From assembly GCA_049585815.1 (NCBI GenBank), contig JBAVAR010000050.1:1-14537 (forward strand): a stretch of DNA of 14,537 nucleotides. The letters are read 5' to 3'. Both the position numbers and the translations under genes were made by a program. Within the stretch, counting starts at the first letter, position 1. Each line of letters begins with the position of its first letter. Positions 6,071 to 11,778 of the stretch are shown one piece after another. The notes below the pieces were generated by a model. The model searched no databases. It worked only from the letters and a program-made list of their open reading frames with translations, and was not told the origin of the DNA. This DNA comes from DATLSM01 sp049585815. Its GTDB lineage: Bacteria; Actinomycetota; Thermoleophilia; Solirubrobacterales; 70-9.

Positions 6071-7405
6071 ATGGAGGACCGTCTGTTTGATAGCGGCGAG
6101 GACGAGGCCCGCGAGCCGCGCCCTCCCGCGCTCGGCGCTCCCCTCGCGGTGCGGATGCGACCGCGGGAGTTGGCGGAGCTGGTGGGGCAGGGGCACCTCC
6201 TCGGGCCCGGGTCGGCGCTTCGGATCTCGATCGAGAGCGGGCACCCCCACAGCGCGATCCTCTATGGGCCGCCGGGATCCGGGAAGACGACGCTGGCGCG
6301 GATCGCCGCGGCCGGCGCGGAGGGAGCCTTTGAGGAAGAGTCGGCGGTCAACGCCGGTCGGGCTGAGATTCGCGCTGTGATCGAGCGGGCCCGCGAGCGG
6401 CGGCAGGTGGCCGAGCGCCACACCGTCCTCTTCCTCGATGAGATCCATCGCTTCAACAAGGTCCAGCAGGACGCGCTGCTGCCGGCGGTGGAGGAGGGGC
6501 TTCTGACGTTGATCGGGGCGACCACCGAGAACCCCTACTTCGAGGTGAACTCGGCGCTGCTCTCGCGCTGCCAGGTATATGAGCTGCGGCCCCTGGAGCC
6601 CGAGCAGGTCAAGGCCCTGATCGGGCGCGCGCTCGGAGATCCCGAGCGAGGGATCACCGATCCACCCCCGGTCGAGGACGAGGCGCTGGAGATGCTCGCG
6701 CGCAGATCGGGCGGGGACGCACGCGTCGCCCTCTCGGCCTTGGAGCGGGCGGTGCAGCGATCCGGTTCAGGGCCCGTTGATGTGGCTGCGATTGAGGATG
6801 CACTGCAGCGCAAGGCGCTCGATTACGACCGTGACGGGGACCGCCACTACGACTTCATCTCCGCCTGGATCAAGGCGACGCGCGGCTCTGATGTCGACGC
6901 CTCCCTCTACTACCTGGCGGTGATGCTGGAGGGCGGGGAGGACCCGCGCTTCATCGCTCGGCGGATGGTCATCCTCGCCTCCGAGGACGTCGGCAATGCC
7001 GATCCCCAGGCGCTGCTGATCGCCGACGCCGCGGCGCGGGCGGTCGACCGGGTGGGGCTCCCCGAGTGCGCTCTGAATCTGGCCCAGGCCGCCATCTACC
7101 TGGCGCTGGCCCCAAAGTCAAACGCCTCCTACAAGGGCCTCTCCGCCGCTCGCGCCGAGGTCCGCGAGAACGGCGCCAAGGCCCCGCCCGAGTACCTTCG
7201 CGACGCCCACTACCCGGGTGCGGCGAAGCTCGGGCGCGGTGGCGGTTATCGCTATGCGCACGAGGAGCCGGATGCTGTGAGCGACCAGCAGCTGGCACCG
7301 GATGGGCTGCAGGGGCGGCGCTTTTACGCTCCCACCGACCGCGGCTTTGAGGCCGAACTTGCCCGCCGGCTGGAGCACCTGCGGGGGAAATTCAAGACGC
7401 CTTGA
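6071..7405 (+). CDS. rarA: Replication-associated recombination protein RarA (MgsA/WRNIP1 family AAA+ ATPase)
   Basis: A 444-residue cytosolic clamp-loader-like ATPase that acts at stalled or gapped replication forks. Domains in order: an N-terminal segment with PLAVRMRPRELAELVGQGHLL (about 24-44, the RarA entry motif), Walker A GPPGSGKTT (66-74), Walker B LFLDEIHRFNK (120-130), sensor 1 GATTENPYFEVN (149-160), arginine finger in LLSRC, and the C-terminal tetramerisation region with YDRDGDRHYDFISAWIKA and DPRFIARRMVILASEDVG. The family usually has about 420 to 450 residues, so the ATG at 6071 is right. The frame remains open upstream to 5855, but that stretch runs into the divergent gene and lacks conservation. 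It is followed by a hairpin cluster and is probably monocistronic. Confidence 0.96.
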   Translation: MEDRLFDSGEDEAREPRPPALGAPLAVRMRPRELAELVGQGHLLGPGSALRISIESGHPHSAILYGPPGSGKTTLARIAAAGAEGAFEEESAVNAGRAEIRAVIERARERRQVAERHTVLFLDEIHRFNKVQQDALLPAVEEGLLTLIGATTENPYFEVNSALLSRCQVYELRPLEPEQVKALIGRALGDPERGITDPPPVEDEALEMLARRSGGDARVALSALERAVQRSGSGPVDVAAIEDALQRKALDYDRDGDRHYDFISAWIKATRGSDVDASLYYLAVMLEGGEDPRFIARRMVILASEDVGNADPQALLIADAAARAVDRVGLPECALNLAQAAIYLALAPKSNASYKGLSAARAEVRENGAKAPPEYLRDAHYPGAAKLGRGGGYRYAHEEPDAVSDQQLAPDGLQGRRFYAPTDRGFEAELARRLEHLRGKFKTP

Positions 7406-7409
7406 TCGC

Positions 7410-7438
7410 GGCGCAACTTCCCGAAGGCGCCTGTGTTT
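7410..7438 (+). terminator. Candidate rarA terminator
   Basis: Five nt after the rarA stop, GGCGC (7410-7414) pairs with GCGCC (7427-7431). Inner CTT and AAG can extend the stem past a bulge, and TGTGTTT follows. A GC stem with a T-rich tail resembles an intrinsic terminator, but the stem is short. Confidence 0.4.
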
Positions 7439-7442
7439 CAGA

Positions 7443-7477
7443 GTCGGCTTTCCAAGCTAGAGCCAGGGAGAGCCGAC
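7443..7477. repeat. Hairpin 2 after rarA
   Basis: GTCGGCTTTCC (7443-7453) pairs with GGGAGAGCCGAC (through 7477): 11 base pairs including one G-U, around a 13-nt loop. It has no T-run and lies between the candidate terminator and a stronger hairpin. It may contribute to termination or be a regulatory RNA structure. Confidence 0.45.
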
Positions 7478-7484
7478 ACACACA

Positions 7485-7519
7485 CCGGCCGGAGGCCTGG
7501 ACTGGGGGCCTCCGGCCGG
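7485..7519. terminator. Strong 13-bp hairpin between rarA and the DUF1385 gene
   Basis: CCGGCCGGAGGCC (7485-7497) and GGCCTCCGGCCGG (7507-7519) form a perfect 13-bp stem with a 9-nt loop, TGGACTGGG. It is the most stable-looking structure in the window. No U-tract follows on the plus strand. On the minus strand the stem is followed by TGTGTGTG, but no minus-strand gene reads into it. It may act as a terminator without a U-tract, as described in high-G+C actinobacteria, or as an mRNA 3'-end stabiliser. Confidence 0.6.
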
Positions 7520-7550
7520 ACTCTTCACAGGGAGGAGTGCCAGCGGGGAC

Positions 7551-7556
7551 TAAGGT
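7551..7556 (+). promoter_or_regulatory. Candidate leaderless -10 element for the DUF1385 gene
   Basis: TAAGGT matches TAnnnT and ends 6 nt before the GTG at 7563. A TTCACA at 7524-7529 resembles a -35 but is 21 nt away, too far for a normal promoter. AGGTGG within the same segment could instead serve as a weak ribosome binding site, so the two readings compete. Confidence 0.35.
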
Positions 7557-7562
7557 GGGGCG

Positions 7563-8390
7563 GTGAGCTCTGAGCAGCCCCTCCGACTCGGCGGGATGGC
7601 CCTCCGCAACGGCCTGCTGATCCACGGGCCGACCCACTGGGCCGCCGCCGTGCGCGACCGCGACGGCCAGATCCTGGTCGCCTCCGAACGCAAGCCGGCG
7701 CTGGCGCCAAAACTCGCTGCACGGGTACCGGGGATTCGGGGGCCGCTCAAACTCGCCGAGGCGATGGCCGTACTGCCGTTGGCCCGTCGGCGCCTGCCCG
7801 CGGCGCGGTTGCCGTTTGAGAACTGGCGAGTCGTGGCGGCGGTTGGCGCGACGCTGGGGGTGACGGGGCTGGTGCGCAGGCGGCTCCGCGCCTCGGCCCT
7901 GCGCGAGGGGGTCGTGCAGGCGATCGGCATAGTCCCGGCCCTCGTCGCGCTGATGGACCGAGACCTCGCCGCCTATCACGGAGTCGAGCACAAGGCGATC
8001 GCCGCCTACGAGCAGGGGGTCGAGGATCCGGCCGCGGTGCCCAAGGAGCACGACCGCTGTGGCTCCAATCTGATCGCGCCGATGATGCTGCTCTCGGCGG
8101 GGGGGACGGTTCTGCTCGAGCGGTTGGTGGAGAGCCCCGGCCCACTGGCCCGCGCCGGGGTTGGGATGGGGGGCGCCTCGATCGCTGTTGAGATGTTTGC
8201 CTGGAGTGATCGCCACCACGACAGCGCCCCCGCCCGCGCGTTCCACGCGCCGGGGCGCGAGATCCAGCGCCTCTTGGCGACCAAGGAGCCAACCGCCTCC
8301 CAGCTTGAGGTCGGGGTCGCGGCGCTGGCCGAGATCCTCGACGCCGAGGGGCCCGGGGGCAGCTCCGACCGACCGCCGCCCGCCACATAG
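7563..8390 (+). CDS. DUF1385 family protein
   Basis: A 275-residue protein of the DUF1385 family (function unknown; widespread in Firmicutes, Actinobacteria and others). The N-terminus carries the family opening LGGMALRNGLLIHGP (about 9-23). The central hallmark is AAYHGVEHKAIAAYEQG, followed by KEHDRCGSNL; its His, Glu and Cys residues are conserved and could bind a metal. Hydrophobic stretches near 92-104, 119-132 and 171-185 suggest membrane association. The last 60 or so residues (FHAPGREIQRLLATKEPT and onward) match the family's end, which commonly reads as a Gln/Thr-Thr-Glu-Pro-type region. Start is GTG at 7563 after a 157-nt structured spacer. It leads a plus-strand series with mce, a small protein, a methyltransferase and an oxidoreductase. 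No function is claimed. Confidence 0.88.
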   Translation: MSSEQPLRLGGMALRNGLLIHGPTHWAAAVRDRDGQILVASERKPALAPKLAARVPGIRGPLKLAEAMAVLPLARRRLPAARLPFENWRVVAAVGATLGVTGLVRRRLRASALREGVVQAIGIVPALVALMDRDLAAYHGVEHKAIAAYEQGVEDPAAVPKEHDRCGSNLIAPMMLLSAGGTVLLERLVESPGPLARAGVGMGGASIAVEMFAWSDRHHDSAPARAFHAPGREIQRLLATKEPTASQLEVGVAALAEILDAEGPGGSSDRPPPAT

Positions 8391-8393
8391 ACT
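8388..8393 (+). promoter_or_regulatory. Candidate leaderless -10 element embedding a stop codon
   Basis: TAGACT matches TAnnnT and ends 6 nt before the GTG at 8400. Its first three bases are the TAG stop of the DUF1385 gene. The epimerase-like gene has no Shine-Dalgarno, so an internal leaderless promoter would explain its expression. Confidence 0.4.
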
Positions 8394-8399
8394 GGCGCC

Positions 8400-8810
8400 G
8401 TGTTTGGAAGGATCGACCACATAGGCGTCGCCGTTGAGGACATCGAGGCCGGGATTGCGCTCTACCGTGACGGCTTTGGGATGGCCGTCGCGCACCGTGA
8501 GACGGTCGAGTCCCAGGGTGTGGAGGCGGTGCTGCTCGACGTCGGCGACGGGCACGTCGAGCTGCTGCGGCCGCTGGGCCCGGAGACCGCGGTGGGCAGG
8601 TTCCTGGCTCGAAAGGGGCCCGGTCTGCACCATGTCGCCTATGCCGTTGAGGACATCGAGGCGACCCTGGCGCGGGTGGCGGCCGCCGGAATCGAGGCGA
8701 TCGATACCGCGCCACGCACCGGCATCCGCGCAAGCCGCGTCGCCTTCCTTCACCCGCGGGCGACCGGGGGCGTGCTGACCGAGATTGTCGAACCCGCGGG
8801 AGGACATTGA
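8400..8810 (+). CDS. mce: Methylmalonyl-CoA epimerase-like VOC protein
   Basis: A 136-residue vicinal oxygen chelate fold protein made of two beta-alpha-beta-beta-beta repeats: RIDHIGVAVEDIEAGIALY (4-22) and GLHHVAYAVEDIEATLARV (75-93). Probable metal ligands are His7, Glu54 (HVELLRPL), His78 and Glu128 (LTEIVE). Methylmalonyl-CoA epimerase commonly has Gln rather than Glu at the second site, so this is a variant. The enzyme interconverts (2S)- and (2R)-methylmalonyl-CoA in propionate/odd-chain catabolism. A glyoxalase-type activity is the main alternative, but length and the GLHHVAY and VELLRPL motifs favour the epimerase. No mutase or carboxylase genes are nearby to confirm it. Start GTG at 8400; the stop overlaps the next ATG by one base (TGATG). 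Confidence 0.8.
   Translation: MFGRIDHIGVAVEDIEAGIALYRDGFGMAVAHRETVESQGVEAVLLDVGDGHVELLRPLGPETAVGRFLARKGPGLHHVAYAVEDIEATLARVAAAGIEAIDTAPRTGIRASRVAFLHPRATGGVLTEIVEPAGGH
8798..8803 (+). promoter_or_regulatory. Shine-Dalgarno site of the 69-residue protein
   Basis: GGGAGG lies 6 nt upstream of the ATG at 8810. It selects this ATG over a TTG one codon earlier. Confidence 0.7.
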
Positions 8811-9019
8811 TGGCAAACGCGCAACGAGTGGAGATCGGGTTCGAGGGCGGCCAGGTGGTCTCGGTGAGGCTCACCGACGAAGACCTCAAGGACCTCCGCA
8901 AGCAGCTTGAGAAGGGTGGCTGGCACGACGTCCACACCGACGACGGTGTCCTCGCCGTCTACCTCGGCAAGGTCTCATTCATCCGGATCGAGTCCGGCGA
9001 CCACCGCGTCGGCTTCTGA
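8810..9019 (+). CDS. Small unknown protein (69 residues)
   Basis: I do not recognise a family. The protein is acidic and soluble, without signal peptide or cysteine. Its layout suggests a compact alpha/beta domain: a beta hairpin (RVEIGFEGGQVVSVRLT), one amphipathic helix (DEDLKDLRKQLEKGG), then strands (WHDVHTDDGVLAVYLGKVSFIRIES). This looks like a whole small domain rather than a fragment. Coding potential is supported by a GGGAGG ribosome binding site 6 nt upstream, tight overlap with mce (TGATG), strong G/C at third positions, and a CTGA overlap with the methyltransferase. Context suggests co-expression with mce, but no shared function can be derived. Confidence 0.75.
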   Translation: MANAQRVEIGFEGGQVVSVRLTDEDLKDLRKQLEKGGWHDVHTDDGVLAVYLGKVSFIRIESGDHRVGF

Positions 9020-9633
9020 GAACCAGAACGGTCTCTGCGCTCGCCGCCGGTGCGCTGGGCGCCGCGGCCCTCTGGTGGCGCAGGAACCCATCGGCGTGTC
9101 CCTATGGCCAGCGCTTCTGGGTCAAGGCCCCCCACCCGATCATCACCCGCGAGCGCCTGCACCAAGTCCTCCAACCGCAGCCCGGGGAGCGACTTTTGGA
9201 GATCGGGGTCGGCACCGGCTACTACAGCCTCGAGCTGGCGGGGTGGGTTGGTCCAGCCGGAAGGCTGGAGCTGCTTGACCTCCAGCAGAAGTTCCTGGAC
9301 CACACCATGCGAGCAGCCGCCGATCGCGGCCTGAGCAACCTGGTCCCAAGCCACGGCGATGCCACCGACCTCCCCTACGAGGAGGCCTCGATGGATGGGG
9401 TGACCCTGATCGCCGTGCTCGGCGAGATCCCCGACCGAGCCGCCGCCCTTTTGGAGATTCGCCGGGTGCTGAAGCCCGGCGGGCGCCTCGTCGTGGGCGA
9501 GCTCTGCGGCGACCCCCACTTCACAACGTTCGCCAGCCTCCAGCGCCAGGCGGCCGAGGCCGGCCTCGGCGAGGTGACCCGCTCAGGCAACTGGTTCGGT
9601 TATTTCGCTCGTCTGGCCAGGGTCGGCAGATAG
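9016..9633 (+). CDS. Membrane-anchored class I SAM-dependent methyltransferase, CTG start
   Basis: A 205-residue protein if read from the CTG at 9016. A hydrophobic N-terminal segment (about 5-21, Ala/Leu/Gly then WW) could be a membrane anchor or signal. Next come RNPSACPYGQRFW and APHPIITRERLHQVL, then motif I LLEIGVGTGYY (60-70), a motif II acidic turn (LELLDLQQ), motif III HGDATDLPYEEASMD, and post-motif RVLKPGGRLVVGELCGDP. The frame is open from 8911, yet no ATG, GTG or TTG occurs until a TTG at 9196, which would delete everything before motif I. The CTG overlaps the preceding stop (CTGA) like the other coupled junctions here. The substrate is unknown; the fold resembles ubiquinone/menaquinone-type and phospholipid methyltransferases. 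A sequencing frameshift is the alternative to a CTG start. Confidence 0.82.
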   Translation: MRTRTVSALAAGALGAAALWWRRNPSACPYGQRFWVKAPHPIITRERLHQVLQPQPGERLLEIGVGTGYYSLELAGWVGPAGRLELLDLQQKFLDHTMRAAADRGLSNLVPSHGDATDLPYEEASMDGVTLIAVLGEIPDRAAALLEIRRVLKPGGRLVVGELCGDPHFTTFASLQRQAAEAGLGEVTRSGNWFGYFARLARVGR

Positions 9634-9636
9634 GGT
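9631..9636 (+). promoter_or_regulatory. Candidate leaderless -10 element embedding a stop codon
   Basis: TAGGGT matches TAnnnT and ends 7 nt before the ATG at 9644; TAG is the methyltransferase stop. AGGG in the same place is a weak alternative ribosome binding site. Confidence 0.35.
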
Positions 9637-9643
9637 CCGCCCG

Positions 9644-10777
9644 ATGGCCAGGCGAGTGCTCATTCTGGGGGCCGGGTTTGGTGGTCTGGAGCTGGCCAGC
9701 TCGCTCTCGGAGGCGCTCGCCGATCAGGTCGAGGTGACGCTGATCGACCGCAGTGACTCATTCGTGTTCGGTTTCTCCAAGCTTGACCTGATGTTCGGGC
9801 GACAGACGCCGGACGCGGTGCGCCTGCCCTACGCCGACTTCAGCAAGCCGGGGGTGAGGCTGCTGCGGGAGACGGTCATCGCGATCGATCCCAGCTCACG
9901 GCGGGTGAGTACCGACCGCGGCGAGCACGATGCCGAGATCTTGGTCCTCGCCCTCGGTGCCGACTACGACATGGAGGCGACGCCGGGGCTGGGCGAGGCA
10001 GGCAATGAGTTCTACTCGGTCCCCGGCGCCGAACGGCTGGCGGAGCTTCTTCCCGATTTCAGCCATGGCCGGGCGCTCGTCGGCGTCTGCGGGGCACCCT
10101 TCAAGTGTCCACCGGCGCCAAGTGAGGCGGCGCTCCTGCTCCACGACTACCTCACCGAGCGCGGTATCCGCGGTGAGTGCGAGATCACCCTCGCGATGCC
10201 GCTGCCGAGCCCGGTACCCCCCTCCCCGGAGACCTCGGACGCCCTGCTGGGCGCCTTCGCCGAGCGCGGCATCGAGTTCATCCCGAAGGCGCGAATCGGC
10301 CGCCTTGACCCGGCGCGTCGGGTGGCGGCACTCGAGGATGGCAATGAGATCCCCTTCGACCTCTTTCTCGGCGTCCCCAAGCACCGTGCCCCCGCCGTCG
10401 TGATCGAGAGCGGGATGACCGTGGGTGGCTATGTGCCGGTGAACTCGGCGACGCTGCAGACGCAGTTCCCCGGGGTCTACGCGGTCGGCGACGTGGCCAG
10501 CGTCGGCGTGCCGAAGGCAGGGGTATTTGCCGAGGGCGCCGCGCGCGCCCTCGCCGCGGCCCTGATCGCGCGGTTGCGCGGCGAGGATGTGGTGGAGGGA
10601 TATGACGGCCTCGGCTCCTGCTACGTGGAGTTTGGCGCGGGCCGGGTGGGCCGGGTCGACGTCGATTTCCTCTCCGGACCGAGGCCCAGCGGGTCCTTTC
10701 AGGAGCCCTCAAGCGCCCTCGTGGCCGAGAAGCAGCGATTCGGGTCAAGCCGCCGCGAGCGCTGGTTCGGCCGCTGA
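9644..10777 (+). CDS. FAD-dependent NAD(P)/quinone oxidoreductase, SQR-like
   Basis: A 377-residue two-dinucleotide-binding flavoprotein. The N-terminal FAD motif is VLILGAGFGGLELA (5-18) with the acidic end of strand 2 at LIDRSD; ILVLALGADYD (99-109) is the ATG-type motif. FPGVYAVGDVASVGVPKAG (275-293) contains the Asp that contacts FAD ribityl. GVCGAPFKCPPAPSEAALLL (147-166) matches the sulfide:quinone reductase/flavocytochrome c group, including Cys149 and Cys155. The full SQR set of three redox cysteines is not obvious: other cysteines are Cys179 and Cys326, so sulfide oxidation is not claimed. Likely a peripheral membrane or cytosolic oxidoreductase passing electrons to a quinone or another acceptor. 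ATG at 9644, 10 nt after the methyltransferase. Converges with the next gene. Confidence 0.85.
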   Translation: MARRVLILGAGFGGLELASSLSEALADQVEVTLIDRSDSFVFGFSKLDLMFGRQTPDAVRLPYADFSKPGVRLLRETVIAIDPSSRRVSTDRGEHDAEILVLALGADYDMEATPGLGEAGNEFYSVPGAERLAELLPDFSHGRALVGVCGAPFKCPPAPSEAALLLHDYLTERGIRGECEITLAMPLPSPVPPSPETSDALLGAFAERGIEFIPKARIGRLDPARRVAALEDGNEIPFDLFLGVPKHRAPAVVIESGMTVGGYVPVNSATLQTQFPGVYAVGDVASVGVPKAGVFAEGAARALAAALIARLRGEDVVEGYDGLGSCYVEFGAGRVGRVDVDFLSGPRPSGSFQEPSSALVAEKQRFGSSRRERWFGR

Positions 10778-10779
10778 AG

Positions 10780-10808
10780 CCTCGGCGCTCGCTCAGGATT
10801 CGCCGAGG
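10780..10808. terminator. Candidate bidirectional terminator between convergent genes
   Basis: CCTCGGCG (10780-10787) and CGCCGAGG (10801-10808) form a perfect 8-bp stem with a 13-nt loop. The hairpin begins 2 nt after the oxidoreductase stop, and its loop contains the stop codon of the opposite gene (10793-10795). There is no U-tract. The location between convergent ends with only 15 nt separation supports a shared terminator. Confidence 0.5.
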
Positions 10809-11761
10809 GCGGTCCAGAGCTGGTGCTCGGCCTCGGCGGCGCGGCGGGCGGCTCGGTCGACGTCTTGCCAGAGGTCCGGGTCGGGGTCCTCGGGTTCACT
10901 GGCGGCTCGAAAGGCCCCGGCGAGGTTTGTCCAGAGGGCGGCGGCATTTGCTGCGAGCGGGGCCTCGGGACGACCCGCCTCTTCGAGAAAGCCCGCGTAC
11001 ATCAGGCGGAAGGCGCCGCCACCGGTGCCGCGACGCTCGATCACCTGGTATCCGAAGCGGGCGCACCAGCGCCAATCCTCGGCGACCTCGGGCCAGGATC
11101 CGGCCTCTTCGGCAAGGCGCTCGACCGCGGGCAGGCCGCAGAACTCGCCGAAGCTGGGCTCAAGCATCTCCTCGGCGGCGCGTTGGATCGCGGATGGGAT
11201 CGCGGCTCGCAGGCGATCCGGGTCCACCGGGCCGGCGACGGTGAACATGTGTCCCTGCAGCGGGTAGGCGGGGTGGCCGCTGTGGCGCGCCCGGGCAAGG
11301 TTCTCGAGGCGGTTCATCTGCAGCTCCTCGAAAGCGGTGTCGGAGAGGTGGGCTACCCCGTTCTCATAGCCGGCGAGGATGACGGCGTGACCGGGGAAGT
11401 GGGCGGAGTTGCCGTAGTGATCGAGGTGGTAGATATCGGTGAGGAGGAGGACCGGGTTACCGGCGTCCACCTCGGTGCGGGCGGCCTCCCAGGCCTCGGC
11501 CTCGGCCGCGGCGAAGGTGCGCATCTGCAGCGCCGCTCCGGTCAGGTCGCGAAAGCCCTCCTCCAGCCGCGCGGTGCGGCCATTGAACCATCGCGTCGGT
11601 GAGGTCTCCTCGAGGGCGAGGTAATAGAAGCAGGGACCGGCGCCCAGCCCGAACGCCATCTCCTCGCTGATCTCCGTGCCGTGATGGGACAGAAGGTTGC
11701 GCAGGGCGGTGGATCCGCAGTGGTTGCCGGGGGTGTGGCGGTAGCCGGGGACCGAGGGCAT
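10793..11761 (-). CDS. BtrH N-terminal domain / DUF4872 protein
   Basis: About 322 residues from the ATG at 11761; a TTG at 11785 would add eight. The N-terminal half matches the BtrH_N family, a papain/C39-like fold named after butirosin biosynthesis protein H, an acyltransferase that moves an acyl chain from a carrier protein. Signature parts are NHCGSTALRNLLSHHG with Cys15, SEEMAFGLGAG (32-42), LLLTDIYHLDHYG (105-117), HFPGHAVILAGYENG with His125, and HLSDTAFEEL with Asp141, giving a plausible Cys-His-Asp triad. The C-terminal half (from about 180, AIQRAAEEML, CGLPAVERLAEE, GTGGGAFRLMYAGFLEEA) is DUF4872-like. No carrier protein or biosynthetic cluster is adjacent. The start is only 17 bp from the divergent PAP2 gene, so promoters must overlap coding DNA. 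Confidence 0.82.
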   Translation of the reverse strand: MPSVPGYRHTPGNHCGSTALRNLLSHHGTEISEEMAFGLGAGPCFYYLALEETSPTRWFNGRTARLEEGFRDLTGAALQMRTFAAAEAEAWEAARTEVDAGNPVLLLTDIYHLDHYGNSAHFPGHAVILAGYENGVAHLSDTAFEELQMNRLENLARARHSGHPAYPLQGHMFTVAGPVDPDRLRAAIPSAIQRAAEEMLEPSFGEFCGLPAVERLAEEAGSWPEVAEDWRWCARFGYQVIERRGTGGGAFRLMYAGFLEEAGRPEAPLAANAAALWTNLAGAFRAASEPEDPDPDLWQDVDRAARRAAEAEHQLWTALGES

Positions 11762-11778
11762 CGGGACAGATACTGACG

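Noticed and set aside
4801..6090. A 429-codon plus-strand open frame antisense to the aldehyde dehydrogenase
   Set aside because: The opposite strand encodes a complete enzyme with all catalytic residues; the antisense translation is repetitive in Gly/Asp/Leu/Ala and resembles no protein domain.
7392..8816. A 474-codon open frame on the minus strand opposite the DUF1385 and mce genes
   Set aside because: It lies antisense to two genes with clear family motifs, has a low-complexity Arg/Gly/His/Pro-rich translation, and is explained by the scarcity of stop codons opposite G/C-biased codons.
9196..9633. Methyltransferase starting at TTG 9196
   Set aside because: This would begin at motif I of the SAM-binding fold and remove a credible conserved N-terminus; the CTG at 9016 is preferred.
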